Source: Spirochaeta sp. (GTDB taxonomy: Bacteria > Spirochaetota > Spirochaetia > UBA9216). From it: a stretch of 5,675 bases of DNA. This document shows positions 1-5,675 of this stretch, piece after piece; the first letter of the stretch is position 1; the number at the start of each line of letters is the position of its first letter. The notes under the pieces were generated by a model. The model saw only the letters and a program-made list of their open reading frames with translations. It was not told the DNA's origin and ran no database searches. The position numbers and the translations under genes are program-made. The stretch lies in assembly GCA_003454605.1 (NCBI GenBank), contig DMKD01000247.1, forward strand, positions 1 to 5,675, read 5' to 3'.

Positions 1-2208
1 TCGGGAGTACACCGCGACAAGCTTTCAATTGCATATGCAGATCTTTCAACCGGTGAATTTTTTGCTTCATCCTTCGATGCTTCTCAGGCAGTTGAGATCC
101 TGAAACGTGAACTATTAAGGCTTGCTCCGGGTGAAATTTTAATTCAGCAGTCTTTGCTGGAAGATAATGACAACATCGCGCGTCTTTTAGATGAACAGAC
201 AAATCTTCTTGTAAACAGATACCCCGACTGGGCCTTTGACATTGAAAACTCGGCCGACCTGCTCAAAAAACAGTTCAGCCTCATGTCTTTAAAGGGTCTC
301 GGAATAAACGATGATGATCCTGCAATCTTTGCCTGCGGTATAATTCTTGAATATATTGCCGATACCTCAAAAAGTCTTCTGCCTCACGTTCGAAGACTTC
401 GAATCATCAAGGATGATGATTTTCTGTTACTTGATGAATCGAGTCTTAAAAACCTTGAAATTACGGGAAATCTTCAGGACGGCAGCAAACGCTACTCCCT
501 CATTGAGGTTCTCGATCAGACACGTACAGCCATGGGCTCGCGTAAACTTAAAAGCTGGCTGCTTCATCCGCTTCTTGACCGCGGTGATATTATTTCCAGG
601 CAGGAAAGGGTTGAGTTTCTATATCATAATCAGATTCTGCTCTCAGGAATTATTGAGAAGTTAGCATCCATTCTTGATATTGAACGGCTCACCTCAAGAA
701 TCGGCATGGACAAAGCTCATGCCAAGAATCTTCTCGCTGTCAGGAATTCGCTGCAGTCTGCCTTCGAACTGAATAAGCTTCTGGGCGAATGGAAGGCTGA
801 TGCAGGGCCCGGCACACTTGAACCGGCAACTGCAGAGGAAGCCGCGACTATACTTCGGCTGCTTAATGAGTCAATAGATGAAGATCCTTCGACCCTTTTA
901 ACCGAAGGCAGGATGATAAAAGCTGGCTTTAACGCCGAACTCGATGAGCTTAAAAATCTGAAACAGCACAGTAAGCAAATCCTTACTGACTATCTTGAAC
1001 ATGAGAAGGAAGAATCCGGAATCAATTCGCTTAAGATTCGGTATAATAAAATTATCGGATATTTTATTGAGGTAACAAAAACTAATCTTGATTTGGTTCC
1101 CGAACATTTCATTCGAAGGCAGTCGCTCGTTTCCGCCGAACGTTTTACGACTGACAGACTCATCGAACTTGAAACTAATCTGAACTCGGCTTCAGACAAT
1201 GCAGTTGAACTCGAGAAGAAACTCTTTCTTGAGGTAAGAGCTGAAATCAAAACAAAGATTGAAATTCTCTTAAGTCTATCAAGCTATATCTCTGAAATCG
1301 ACTGCCTCGCATCGCTCGCCGCCGCGGCAACCCGTTACGGTTACGTGAAACCCGAAATAACAGATAAAAATTCCTGCGAAATCAGCGGCGGCAGACACCC
1401 TGTAGTCGAAGCCAATATTCCTTCGGGAGAGTTCGTTCCCAACAGCCTGAGTCTGGGCAGCTCTGATACCACTTTCGCTCTTATAACCGGACCTAATATG
1501 GCCGGTAAATCAACATATCTGAGACAGAACGCACTCATCATCCTGATGGCCCAGATCGGTTCGTTCATACCGGCCGAGAGCGCGCAGATAGGAATTGTCG
1601 ACCGCATCTTCTGCCGCGTAGGAGCCTCGGATAACCTGGCACGAGGTGAATCAACCTTTATGGTTGAAATGAATGAAACAGCCAATATTCTTAATTCTGC
1701 GACCGCTAGAAGCCTTGTTATAATGGATGAAGTAGGGCGAGGCACCGGAACGAACGACGGCTTAGCTATTGCATGGGCTGTTTCAGAGTATCTGCTTGAA
1801 CGTATTAAATCCAAAACCCTGTTCGCAACTCATTATCACGAGCTGACTCTGCTTGAGCACAGCGCACTGAAAAACCTCTCACTTGACGTGAGAGAAAATA
1901 ACAGTGAAATAGTATTTCTCAAACGCATCAAGAAAGGGCCCGCGGATGCCTCCTATGGAATTCATGTTGCGGGTCTGGCAGGCCTTCCTGAAGAGGTGAT
2001 TATGCGGGCAGAAGAAATTCAAAACAGCCTCGAAGACCGCGAACAAAAGCGTGGAATCCCTCAAGCTGAACCAAAAGAAAAAAAACCTGTCGAACTATTT
2101 CGTGCTGAAGATATGCTGAAAAGCGAGGTGCTTGGTTTAGATCTGAATAATTGCACACCTCTGCAGGCATTGAACCTCATCTCTGAATGGAAGAGTAAGT
2201 ATAAATAA
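1..2208 (+). CDS. mutS: DNA mismatch repair protein MutS (5' end outside window)
   Basis: ATPase that recognises mismatched bases in newly replicated DNA and recruits MutL. The frame is open from base 1, so the TTG at 154 is internal; 735 residues are visible against a usual 850-890, so roughly 130 N-terminal residues, including the mismatch-reading domain with its Phe-X-Glu motif, lie outside. Numbering visible residues: connector domain with YADLSTGEF at 12-20; lever/core domain from about 130, with the typical LEITGNL and the TAMGSRKLKSWLLHPL stretch; clamp segment around 340-380 (IRYNKIIGYFIEV); ATPase domain with Walker A GPNMAGKST at 497-505, signature LARGESTFMVEMNE at 546-559, Walker B LVIMDE at 572-577 and FATHYHEL at 608-615. 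The C-terminus (about 700-735, ending TPLQALNLISEWK) is the small oligomerisation helix domain. PVELF at 696-700 resembles a degenerate sliding-clamp motif. All catalytic motifs are intact. comF follows after 44 bases with no terminator between. Confidence 0.97.
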   Translation, partial: SGVHRDKLSIAYADLSTGEFFASSFDASQAVEILKRELLRLAPGEILIQQSLLEDNDNIARLLDEQTNLLVNRYPDWAFDIENSADLLKKQFSLMSLKGLGINDDDPAIFACGIILEYIADTSKSLLPHVRRLRIIKDDDFLLLDESSLKNLEITGNLQDGSKRYSLIEVLDQTRTAMGSRKLKSWLLHPLLDRGDIISRQERVEFLYHNQILLSGIIEKLASILDIERLTSRIGMDKAHAKNLLAVRNSLQSAFELNKLLGEWKADAGPGTLEPATAEEAATILRLLNESIDEDPSTLLTEGRMIKAGFNAELDELKNLKQHSKQILTDYLEHEKEESGINSLKIRYNKIIGYFIEVTKTNLDLVPEHFIRRQSLVSAERFTTDRLIELETNLNSASDNAVELEKKLFLEVRAEIKTKIEILLSLSSYISEIDCLASLAAAATRYGYVKPEITDKNSCEISGGRHPVVEANIPSGEFVPNSLSLGSSDTTFALITGPNMAGKSTYLRQNALIILMAQIGSFIPAESAQIGIVDRIFCRVGASDNLARGESTFMVEMNETANILNSATARSLVIMDEVGRGTGTNDGLAIAWAVSEYLLERIKSKTLFATHYHELTLLEHSALKNLSLDVRENNSEIVFLKRIKKGPADASYGIHVAGLAGLPEEVIMRAEEIQNSLEDREQKRGIPQAEPKEKKPVELFRAEDMLKSEVLGLDLNNCTPLQALNLISEWKSKYK

Positions 2209-2252
2209 TATAGATCCTGAAGCAGCATAATAAAACCTTGTTATAGTCCTGT

Positions 2253-2999
2253 ATGAGGCTAAGTTCACTAAAAAAGCTGACGACATCGGCCGCCGACTTC
2301 GTTCTGCCTGATCTTTGTGCTGTATGCGGTATTTCTCTTGCTGCAAACAGGTCTTCAGAAGATGTCAGGATTCCACTTTGCAGGGACTGTAAAGAAAAGG
2401 CTGATAATGCTGTATTCAATCAAAATCATCCCCGAATAAACCGATGCAAGTCGTGCGGATATCCACTAACATCAGAAGATGATCATTGCTGCCGCTGCCG
2501 AGACAAACAATGGTGGTTCAACTCTTCGAGCAGCATTTTTCTCTACCTTGGAATCGGTAAAAAACTGATAAAAGCATATAAATTTGATAATCGCAAATCA
2601 CTCGCAAATTATTTTGCATGGCTCATTTACAGGATATACCAGAACCAATATCAGAATCACGTAGTTGTTCCAGTTCCATACAGACCATCCTCAAAGCATA
2701 GACGCGGATGGGATCAGATTGAAGTTATCTGCGGGATTCTCAAGCTTGAATACAAGATTCCCATCCTTAAATGTCTGAGCCGCAGTAACGGCAGGGCACA
2801 GAAAACAATGAACTACAGCAGCCGCCTGAAAAACCTGGAAAATCGCATCCAGCTGAAAAAAATGACTGTTTTGCCGGTTAAGATTCTACTGCTTGATGAT
2901 GTGTTCACAACCGGAGCAACTATGGACTGCTGTGCCTGTGTTCTGCATGATTCAGGAGCAGTAGATATCAGCTGTATAGCCATAGCACTTGACCTTTAA
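2253..2999 (+). CDS. comF: ComF family protein: zinc-finger plus phosphoribosyltransferase domain
   Basis: Member of the ComF/GntX family (248 residues, normal length). The N-terminus holds paired cysteines suited to zinc binding: C22/C25 with C43/C46, then C65/C68 with C79 or C80/C82. The C-terminal half is a type I phosphoribosyltransferase fold: VVVPVPYRP at about 137-145, the family RRGWDQ at 150-155 (usually RGFNQ), and the PRPP-binding loop LLLDDVFTTGAT at 212-223. Bacillus ComFC is needed for DNA uptake during natural transformation, and the E. coli relative GntX has been linked to use of DNA as a nutrient; the enzymatic substrate is unsettled. The ATG at 2253 is the first possible start after an in-frame TAG at 2244 and places the first CxxC at the expected distance. 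No Shine-Dalgarno sequence precedes it, suggesting low expression or coupling to mutS transcription. Family certain, biological role here inferred. Confidence 0.9.
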   Translation: MRLSSLKKLTTSAADFVLPDLCAVCGISLAANRSSEDVRIPLCRDCKEKADNAVFNQNHPRINRCKSCGYPLTSEDDHCCRCRDKQWWFNSSSSIFLYLGIGKKLIKAYKFDNRKSLANYFAWLIYRIYQNQYQNHVVVPVPYRPSSKHRRGWDQIEVICGILKLEYKIPILKCLSRSNGRAQKTMNYSSRLKNLENRIQLKKMTVLPVKILLLDDVFTTGATMDCCACVLHDSGAVDISCIAIALDL

Positions 3000-3017
3000 A
3001 GGCATTGAATATACAAT
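2989..3017 (+). promoter_or_regulatory. Predicted sigma70-type promoter of the rimP-nusA-infB operon
   Basis: A -35 box TTGACC (2989-2994) and a -10 box TACAAT (3012-3017) each match the consensus at five of six positions and are separated by exactly 17 bases. Transcription would start near 3023-3025. The -35 box lies within the last sense codons of comF, so the promoter overlaps the end of that gene. The call rests on motif matches only, but its position just upstream of a conserved operon and the optimal spacing make it credible. Confidence 0.65.
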
Positions 3018-3046
3018 AAATAGACAGCTTAAGAAAACATTGCCTG

Positions 3047-3073
3047 AAGAAGTCGAACGAGACTTCTTTTTTT
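3047..3073 (+). terminator. Intrinsic terminator / candidate attenuator in the rimP-nusA leader
   Basis: AAGAAGTC (3047-3054) and GACTTCTT (3061-3068) form a perfect 8-bp stem around a 6-base loop (GAACGA). The descending arm runs into seven T (3067-3073), so this is a rho-independent terminator on the + strand; the other strand has no T-run. Only three of eight pairs are G-C, so the hairpin is weak. It lies 48 bases after the comF stop, so it can end mutS-comF transcripts. It also lies about 25 bases downstream of the predicted rimP start point and before the rimP ribosome binding site, so it can act as an attenuator of the downstream operon. Confidence 0.75.
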
Positions 3074-3105
3074 GTAGGCTCATGATTTTCATGCTGATTA
3101 TTGTT

Positions 3106-3110
3106 AAGGA
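3106..3110 (+). promoter_or_regulatory. Ribosome binding site that fixes the rimP start
   Basis: AAGGA lies 7 bases upstream of a TTG codon at 3118, which is good Shine-Dalgarno spacing. The alternative in-frame ATG codons at 3082 and 3091 lack a properly spaced purine-rich site, and the farthest in-frame TTG at 2989 coincides with the predicted -35 box inside comF. This site is the main reason for choosing TTG 3118 as the rimP start. Confidence 0.65.
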
Positions 3111-3117
3111 TGATGAC

Positions 3118-3555
3118 TTGAAATTCAACGGATACGAAGAAAATGAGCTTTTCTCAATAGTAAATCCAATCTGTGAAGGATTTGGAGCAAAGCTGGTTCA
3201 TTTGAACTCGGCAATTGTAAAAACAAACCTCCATATAAGGATTGTTCTCTATAAGAAGGGCGGCATCAATATTGATTCCTGCACCAAGATTTCAAGGGCT
3301 GTTTTACCCAGAATTGAGGTATGGGCTGACAACAGAGATGTAAACCTCGAAGTATCATCACCCGGTATTGGACGGATCTTGAAAGACGCCTGGGAATTTC
3401 AAATCTTCAAGGATGAGAAAGTTAATATTCTCATTGACAACCAGTGGATTGCAGGAGTAATCATTGACGCCGATAAAAATAAACTCATCCTCCAGTCCGA
3501 TGATAACAATGCCGAATATGTGTACGAACAGATTCAGAAAGCCAAATTAGATTAA
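3118..3555 (+). CDS. rimP: Ribosome maturation factor RimP
   Basis: RimP binds the free 30S subunit and assists its late assembly. With the TTG start the product is 145 residues, close to the family's usual 150. The N-terminal domain reads NELFSIVNPICEGFGAKLV, matching the standard opening in which a helix leads to a Gly-X-X-Leu-Val strand. It continues with IRIVLYKKGGINIDSCTKISRAV (family form: hydrophobic strand, GG-I-X-I-DDC, then S-R) and the hallmark LEVSSPG at 77-83. The usual GLDRPL that follows is GIGRIL here, a modest divergence. The second domain (about 95-145) is the small SH3-like barrel ending in the QIQKAKL motif. The reading frame stays open upstream to 2989, but a 188-residue version would translate through the terminator hairpin and would be too long. 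nusA starts 17 bases after the stop, so the two are co-transcribed. Confidence 0.92.
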   Translation: MKFNGYEENELFSIVNPICEGFGAKLVHLNSAIVKTNLHIRIVLYKKGGINIDSCTKISRAVLPRIEVWADNRDVNLEVSSPGIGRILKDAWEFQIFKDEKVNILIDNQWIAGVIIDADKNKLILQSDDNNAEYVYEQIQKAKLD

Positions 3556-3572
3556 GAAAACGGAGGAGACGA

Positions 3573-5129
3573 ATGTCGTCAGGCATAGCTGAAGCAATAA
3601 AACAATTAGTGCAGGATAGAGGAATTTCCGAAGATCTTGTAATTAAAACTATAGAAGATTTTCTTTTAGCCGCATATAAGCGGACCTACGGAACAGTGGA
3701 TAATGCTGTAGTCCAATTCTCTGAAGACGGTAATGATGTAGAGCTTTATGCTCAGAAGGTTATTGTTGAAGATGTATATGATCCAGTAGCCGAGATAGGA
3801 CTCGAAGAAGCCCTCGTTCTAAATGAGGACGGTGAAATCGGTGATGAACTGCTTATTCCAATCGATCCGATGGAGTTTGACAGGGTAGCGGTTCAAAGTG
3901 CCAAACAGAAAGCTAAACAGACCCTTAGAGAAATTCAGAAGGATACTCTCTATTCTGAGTTTAATGAAAAACTCGGAGAGATGATAATTGGATACTATCA
4001 GCGTGAGAAAAACGGAAATATCTACGTCGATCTCGGGAAAACCGAGGGCATACTGCCCAAACGGTTTCAGTCTCCCCGTGAGATTTATCGTCCGAACGAC
4101 AGGATAAAAGCACTTATATATGAGATTAACAAAACTCCGTCAGGTCTTCAGATTGTTCTGTCGAGAACACATACTGATTTTGTAAAACGGGTTTTTGAAC
4201 TTGAGGTTCCTGAAATCTACGATAAAACGGTAGAAATCTTCAAGATTGTCCGTGAACCCGGCTATCGAACTAAAATTGCCGTTTATTCAAACCGCGATGA
4301 TGTCGATCCGGTGGGCGCATGTGTCGGTATGAAGGGTGTGCGTATTCAGGCAATCGTTAGAGAACTTGAAGGCGAAAAAATCGACATTCTTAAATATGAT
4401 CTTGATCCGAGAGTCTTTATTAAGAATGCTCTTTCTCCTGCTGAAGTAAATGATATTGTAGTTCTTGATGAAGCAAAACGTCAGGCTCTGGCAATCGTCG
4501 GAGAAAGTCAGCTCTCTCTTGCCATCGGTAAACAGGGACTGAATGTTCGGTTAGCTAACAGGCTTGCCGACTGGAATATAGATGTAAAAACTGAAGAACA
4601 GTTTGATGAAATGGATATCGCGGTTGACACAAGACGAGCCGTATCTGAACTTTTCGGTGATGTCGATGAATCAGAAGAAATCACTTCCATTTCTGAACTG
4701 CCGGGAATAACCGACACCATCATTACTGTATTAAAACAGCACGATATCGAGCTTATTGAAGAGCTCGTTGCATTGTCAGATGAAGAACTAACAAACTTCA
4801 GTGATCTTTCAGAAGAGGATGTTAAGCTGATTAGTTCAATCATTGCAGACAATGTTGACATTATCGAAGAAGAAGAAGATTATATTGAAGAAGAGTATGA
4901 GCCTTCCGAAAATGATTTTACTGGTGAAGAAGATTTTGCAGCAGAGCCTGAACAGGAAGAAGTTGATGAAGCCGATAATGATTCCGAAAATGAAACTCCT
5001 GAGGAGCTTTCAGATGACGATGAAGGCTATGAATGTCCCGAATGCGGGGCGTCAATTACTCTTGATATGACCGCTTGCCCCAGCTGCGGCGTAGGCATCA
5101 GCTTTGAGATTGAAGACGATGAGGAATAA
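3573..5129 (+). CDS. nusA: Transcription termination/antitermination factor NusA with acidic tail and C-terminal zinc ribbon
   Basis: NusA binds RNA polymerase near the RNA exit channel and modulates pausing, hairpin-dependent termination and antitermination. The start is firm: GGAGG at 3562-3566 lies 6 bases before the ATG. Domains in the 518-residue product: N-terminal polymerase-binding domain about 1-130; S1 domain about 136-200; KH1 with GMKG at 252-255; KH2 with GKQG at 319-322 (SLAIGKQGLNVRLANRL); and a helix-hairpin-helix-like segment at about 369-428 (SISELPGITD). Then comes an extremely acidic linker (432-487, 31 of 56 residues Asp or Glu, no Lys or Arg) and a four-cysteine zinc ribbon (C488, C491, C502, C505) before an acidic end. 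Firmicute NusA stops after KH2 and E. coli NusA ends in two acidic repeats, so the zinc ribbon is unusual. infB follows after 20 bases; no ylxR or L7Ae-like gene lies between them. Confidence 0.96.
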   Translation: MSSGIAEAIKQLVQDRGISEDLVIKTIEDFLLAAYKRTYGTVDNAVVQFSEDGNDVELYAQKVIVEDVYDPVAEIGLEEALVLNEDGEIGDELLIPIDPMEFDRVAVQSAKQKAKQTLREIQKDTLYSEFNEKLGEMIIGYYQREKNGNIYVDLGKTEGILPKRFQSPREIYRPNDRIKALIYEINKTPSGLQIVLSRTHTDFVKRVFELEVPEIYDKTVEIFKIVREPGYRTKIAVYSNRDDVDPVGACVGMKGVRIQAIVRELEGEKIDILKYDLDPRVFIKNALSPAEVNDIVVLDEAKRQALAIVGESQLSLAIGKQGLNVRLANRLADWNIDVKTEEQFDEMDIAVDTRRAVSELFGDVDESEEITSISELPGITDTIITVLKQHDIELIEELVALSDEELTNFSDLSEEDVKLISSIIADNVDIIEEEEDYIEEEYEPSENDFTGEEDFAAEPEQEEVDEADNDSENETPEELSDDDEGYECPECGASITLDMTACPSCGVGISFEIEDDEE

Positions 5130-5149
5130 AATATAATTTGAAGGGAAAT

Positions 5150-5675
5150 ATGTCAGAAGAACTTGAGAAGAAAAATATGCCCAAAGCTACTTTGATAAAA
5201 CACAAAAAGCCGACAGCAGAATCAGATGCTTCCAAAACAGAGAAAAAGAAGGTTGTTGTCGTAAAGAAAAAGAAAAAACCCGCTGCTAAAGCTGTGCCTT
5301 CTTCAGATAAAACTAAGCAGGACGGTGTAAAACCAGTTGCAAAAGCAGCCGTAAACAGCGACAGTCAGAAAACATCAGGAGCTCGGACTCCGAAGGGCGA
5401 AAGACCCGCCGGCGGTTCCCGTAAGGGCAGATCTCAAGATGATATTTTTGCAGGAAAACCTGCTGTAGAAGAAGCAGCATCCGTTGCCGAAGTAAAACCG
5501 GCACCAGCTCCTGAAGCTGTAAAAATTGAAACTGACGTAAAAAGTACCCAGAATCGGGGAAGCGATGAAAATAGAACAACCGAACGCCCACGCCAGGAAG
5601 GTGCAGGCAGACCAGATACCCGTCCGAGTAGCGGAAGCTACCAGGGCAGACCAGACAACCGTCAGGGCGGAGGAT
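5150..5675 (+). CDS. infB: Translation initiation factor IF-2, N-terminal part (3' end outside window)
   Basis: IF-2 is the GTPase that brings initiator fMet-tRNA to the 30S subunit and promotes subunit joining. Only 175 codons of the variable N-terminal region are visible, with no GTPase motif, so the call rests on position after nusA and on composition. The residues ATLIKHKKP followed by a lysine-rich KKKVVVVKKKKKP (32-44) fit the low-complexity IF-2 leaders I recall from spirochaetes; a long disordered Lys/Ala/Pro/Glu segment and then a Gly/Arg/Pro-rich stretch follow. From residue 153 a GRPD(T/N)R unit occurs twice, 13 residues apart, and runs to the edge. The ATG at 5150 has AAGGG at 5141-5145, four bases upstream, somewhat close but acceptable; an in-frame ATG at 5177 is a weaker alternative without a clear ribosome binding site. 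There is no stop before the window ends. Confidence 0.88.
   Translation, partial: MSEELEKKNMPKATLIKHKKPTAESDASKTEKKKVVVVKKKKKPAAKAVPSSDKTKQDGVKPVAKAAVNSDSQKTSGARTPKGERPAGGSRKGRSQDDIFAGKPAVEEAASVAEVKPAPAPEAVKIETDVKSTQNRGSDENRTTERPRQEGAGRPDTRPSSGSYQGRPDNRQGGG
5606..5675 (+). repeat. Start of an in-frame tandem repeat in the infB linker
   Basis: GGCAGACCAGA is repeated at 5606-5616 and 5645-5655, 39 bases apart, with similar following bases (ATACCCGTC and CAACCGTC). In protein terms these are GRPDTR and GRPDNR, spaced 13 residues apart and separated by Ser/Gly/Tyr/Gln-rich sequence. Only two copies are in the window and the second is cut by its end, so the true copy number is unknown. Confidence 0.5.

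Noticed and set aside
154..156. TTG at 154 as the start of mutS
   Set aside because: The frame is open to base 1 and the upstream 51 codons encode recognisable MutS connector-domain sequence (YADLSTGEF), so the gene begins outside the window.
1341..1814. 157-codon open frame on the minus strand
   Set aside because: It lies entirely opposite the conserved ATPase domain of mutS and its translation looks like no known family; an antisense shadow.
2137..2419. Two minus-strand frames spanning the mutS-comF junction
   Set aside because: They overlap the conserved start of comF and end of mutS, have no recognisable protein character and differ from each other only by frame.
4508..4861. 117-codon open frame on the minus strand, serine-rich
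   Set aside because: The Ser richness is the antisense reading of the Glu/Asp-rich nusA sequence; no ribosome binding site or domain supports it.
4864..4880. Short GAA run as a possible phase-variable microsatellite
   Set aside because: Only four GAA units are uninterrupted, in a three-base period that cannot shift frame; it simply encodes consecutive Glu.
4843..5070. 75-codon + strand frame within the nusA tail, lysine/methionine-rich
   Set aside because: A frame-shifted reading of the GAA/GAT-rich acidic linker; the NusA frame continues through to a proper zinc ribbon and stop.
5130..5149. Terminator or promoter between nusA and infB
   Set aside because: The 20-base gap holds only a Shine-Dalgarno sequence; no inverted repeat or T-run is present.
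5313..5591. 92-codon open frame on the minus strand, leucine-rich
   Set aside because: Opposite the infB linker; the Leu/Gln runs mirror infB low-complexity codons.

Overview
The window carries five protein-coding genes in a row, all on the + strand: the 3' part of mutS (mismatch repair), a comF-type phosphoribosyltransferase gene, rimP (30S ribosome maturation), nusA (transcription elongation/termination factor) and the 5' part of infB (translation initiation factor IF-2). The rimP-nusA-infB order is a widely conserved bacterial operon core. Several traits point to a spirochaete of the Treponema/Spirochaeta type: NusA ends in a long acidic tail plus a zinc ribbon, infB follows nusA directly without the ylxR and L7Ae-like genes usual in Firmicutes, and IF-2 has a lysine-rich N-terminus. 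That assignment is an inference from sequence style and memory of the families, not from a search.

Layout. Bases 1-2208 are mutS, open at the window edge and lacking its N-terminal mismatch-recognition domain. After a 44-base gap, comF runs 2253-2999. The 118 bases from 3000 to 3117 are the most informative non-coding stretch. A good sigma70-type promoter (TTGACC, 17-base spacer, TACAAT) starts inside the last codons of comF. It is followed by an intrinsic terminator hairpin with a T-run, and then by a Shine-Dalgarno sequence placed for a TTG start of rimP at 3118. rimP (3118-3555), nusA (3573-5129) and infB (5150 to the edge) then follow with gaps of only 17 and 20 bases, each downstream gene with its own Shine-Dalgarno sequence.

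How the genes work together. mutS and comF look like one transcription unit concerned with DNA, ending at or near the hairpin at 3047-3073. rimP, nusA and infB form a second unit linking ribosome assembly, RNA polymerase pausing/termination and translation initiation. Because the terminator lies downstream of the predicted rimP promoter, it can act both as the end of the mutS-comF transcript and as an attenuator of the nusA operon. This would suit feedback by NusA, which strengthens weak hairpin terminators.

No tRNA or rRNA gene, mobile element, CRISPR array or foreign island was seen. This is mainly housekeeping DNA. The points worth a second look are the leader attenuator and the unusual NusA C-terminus.
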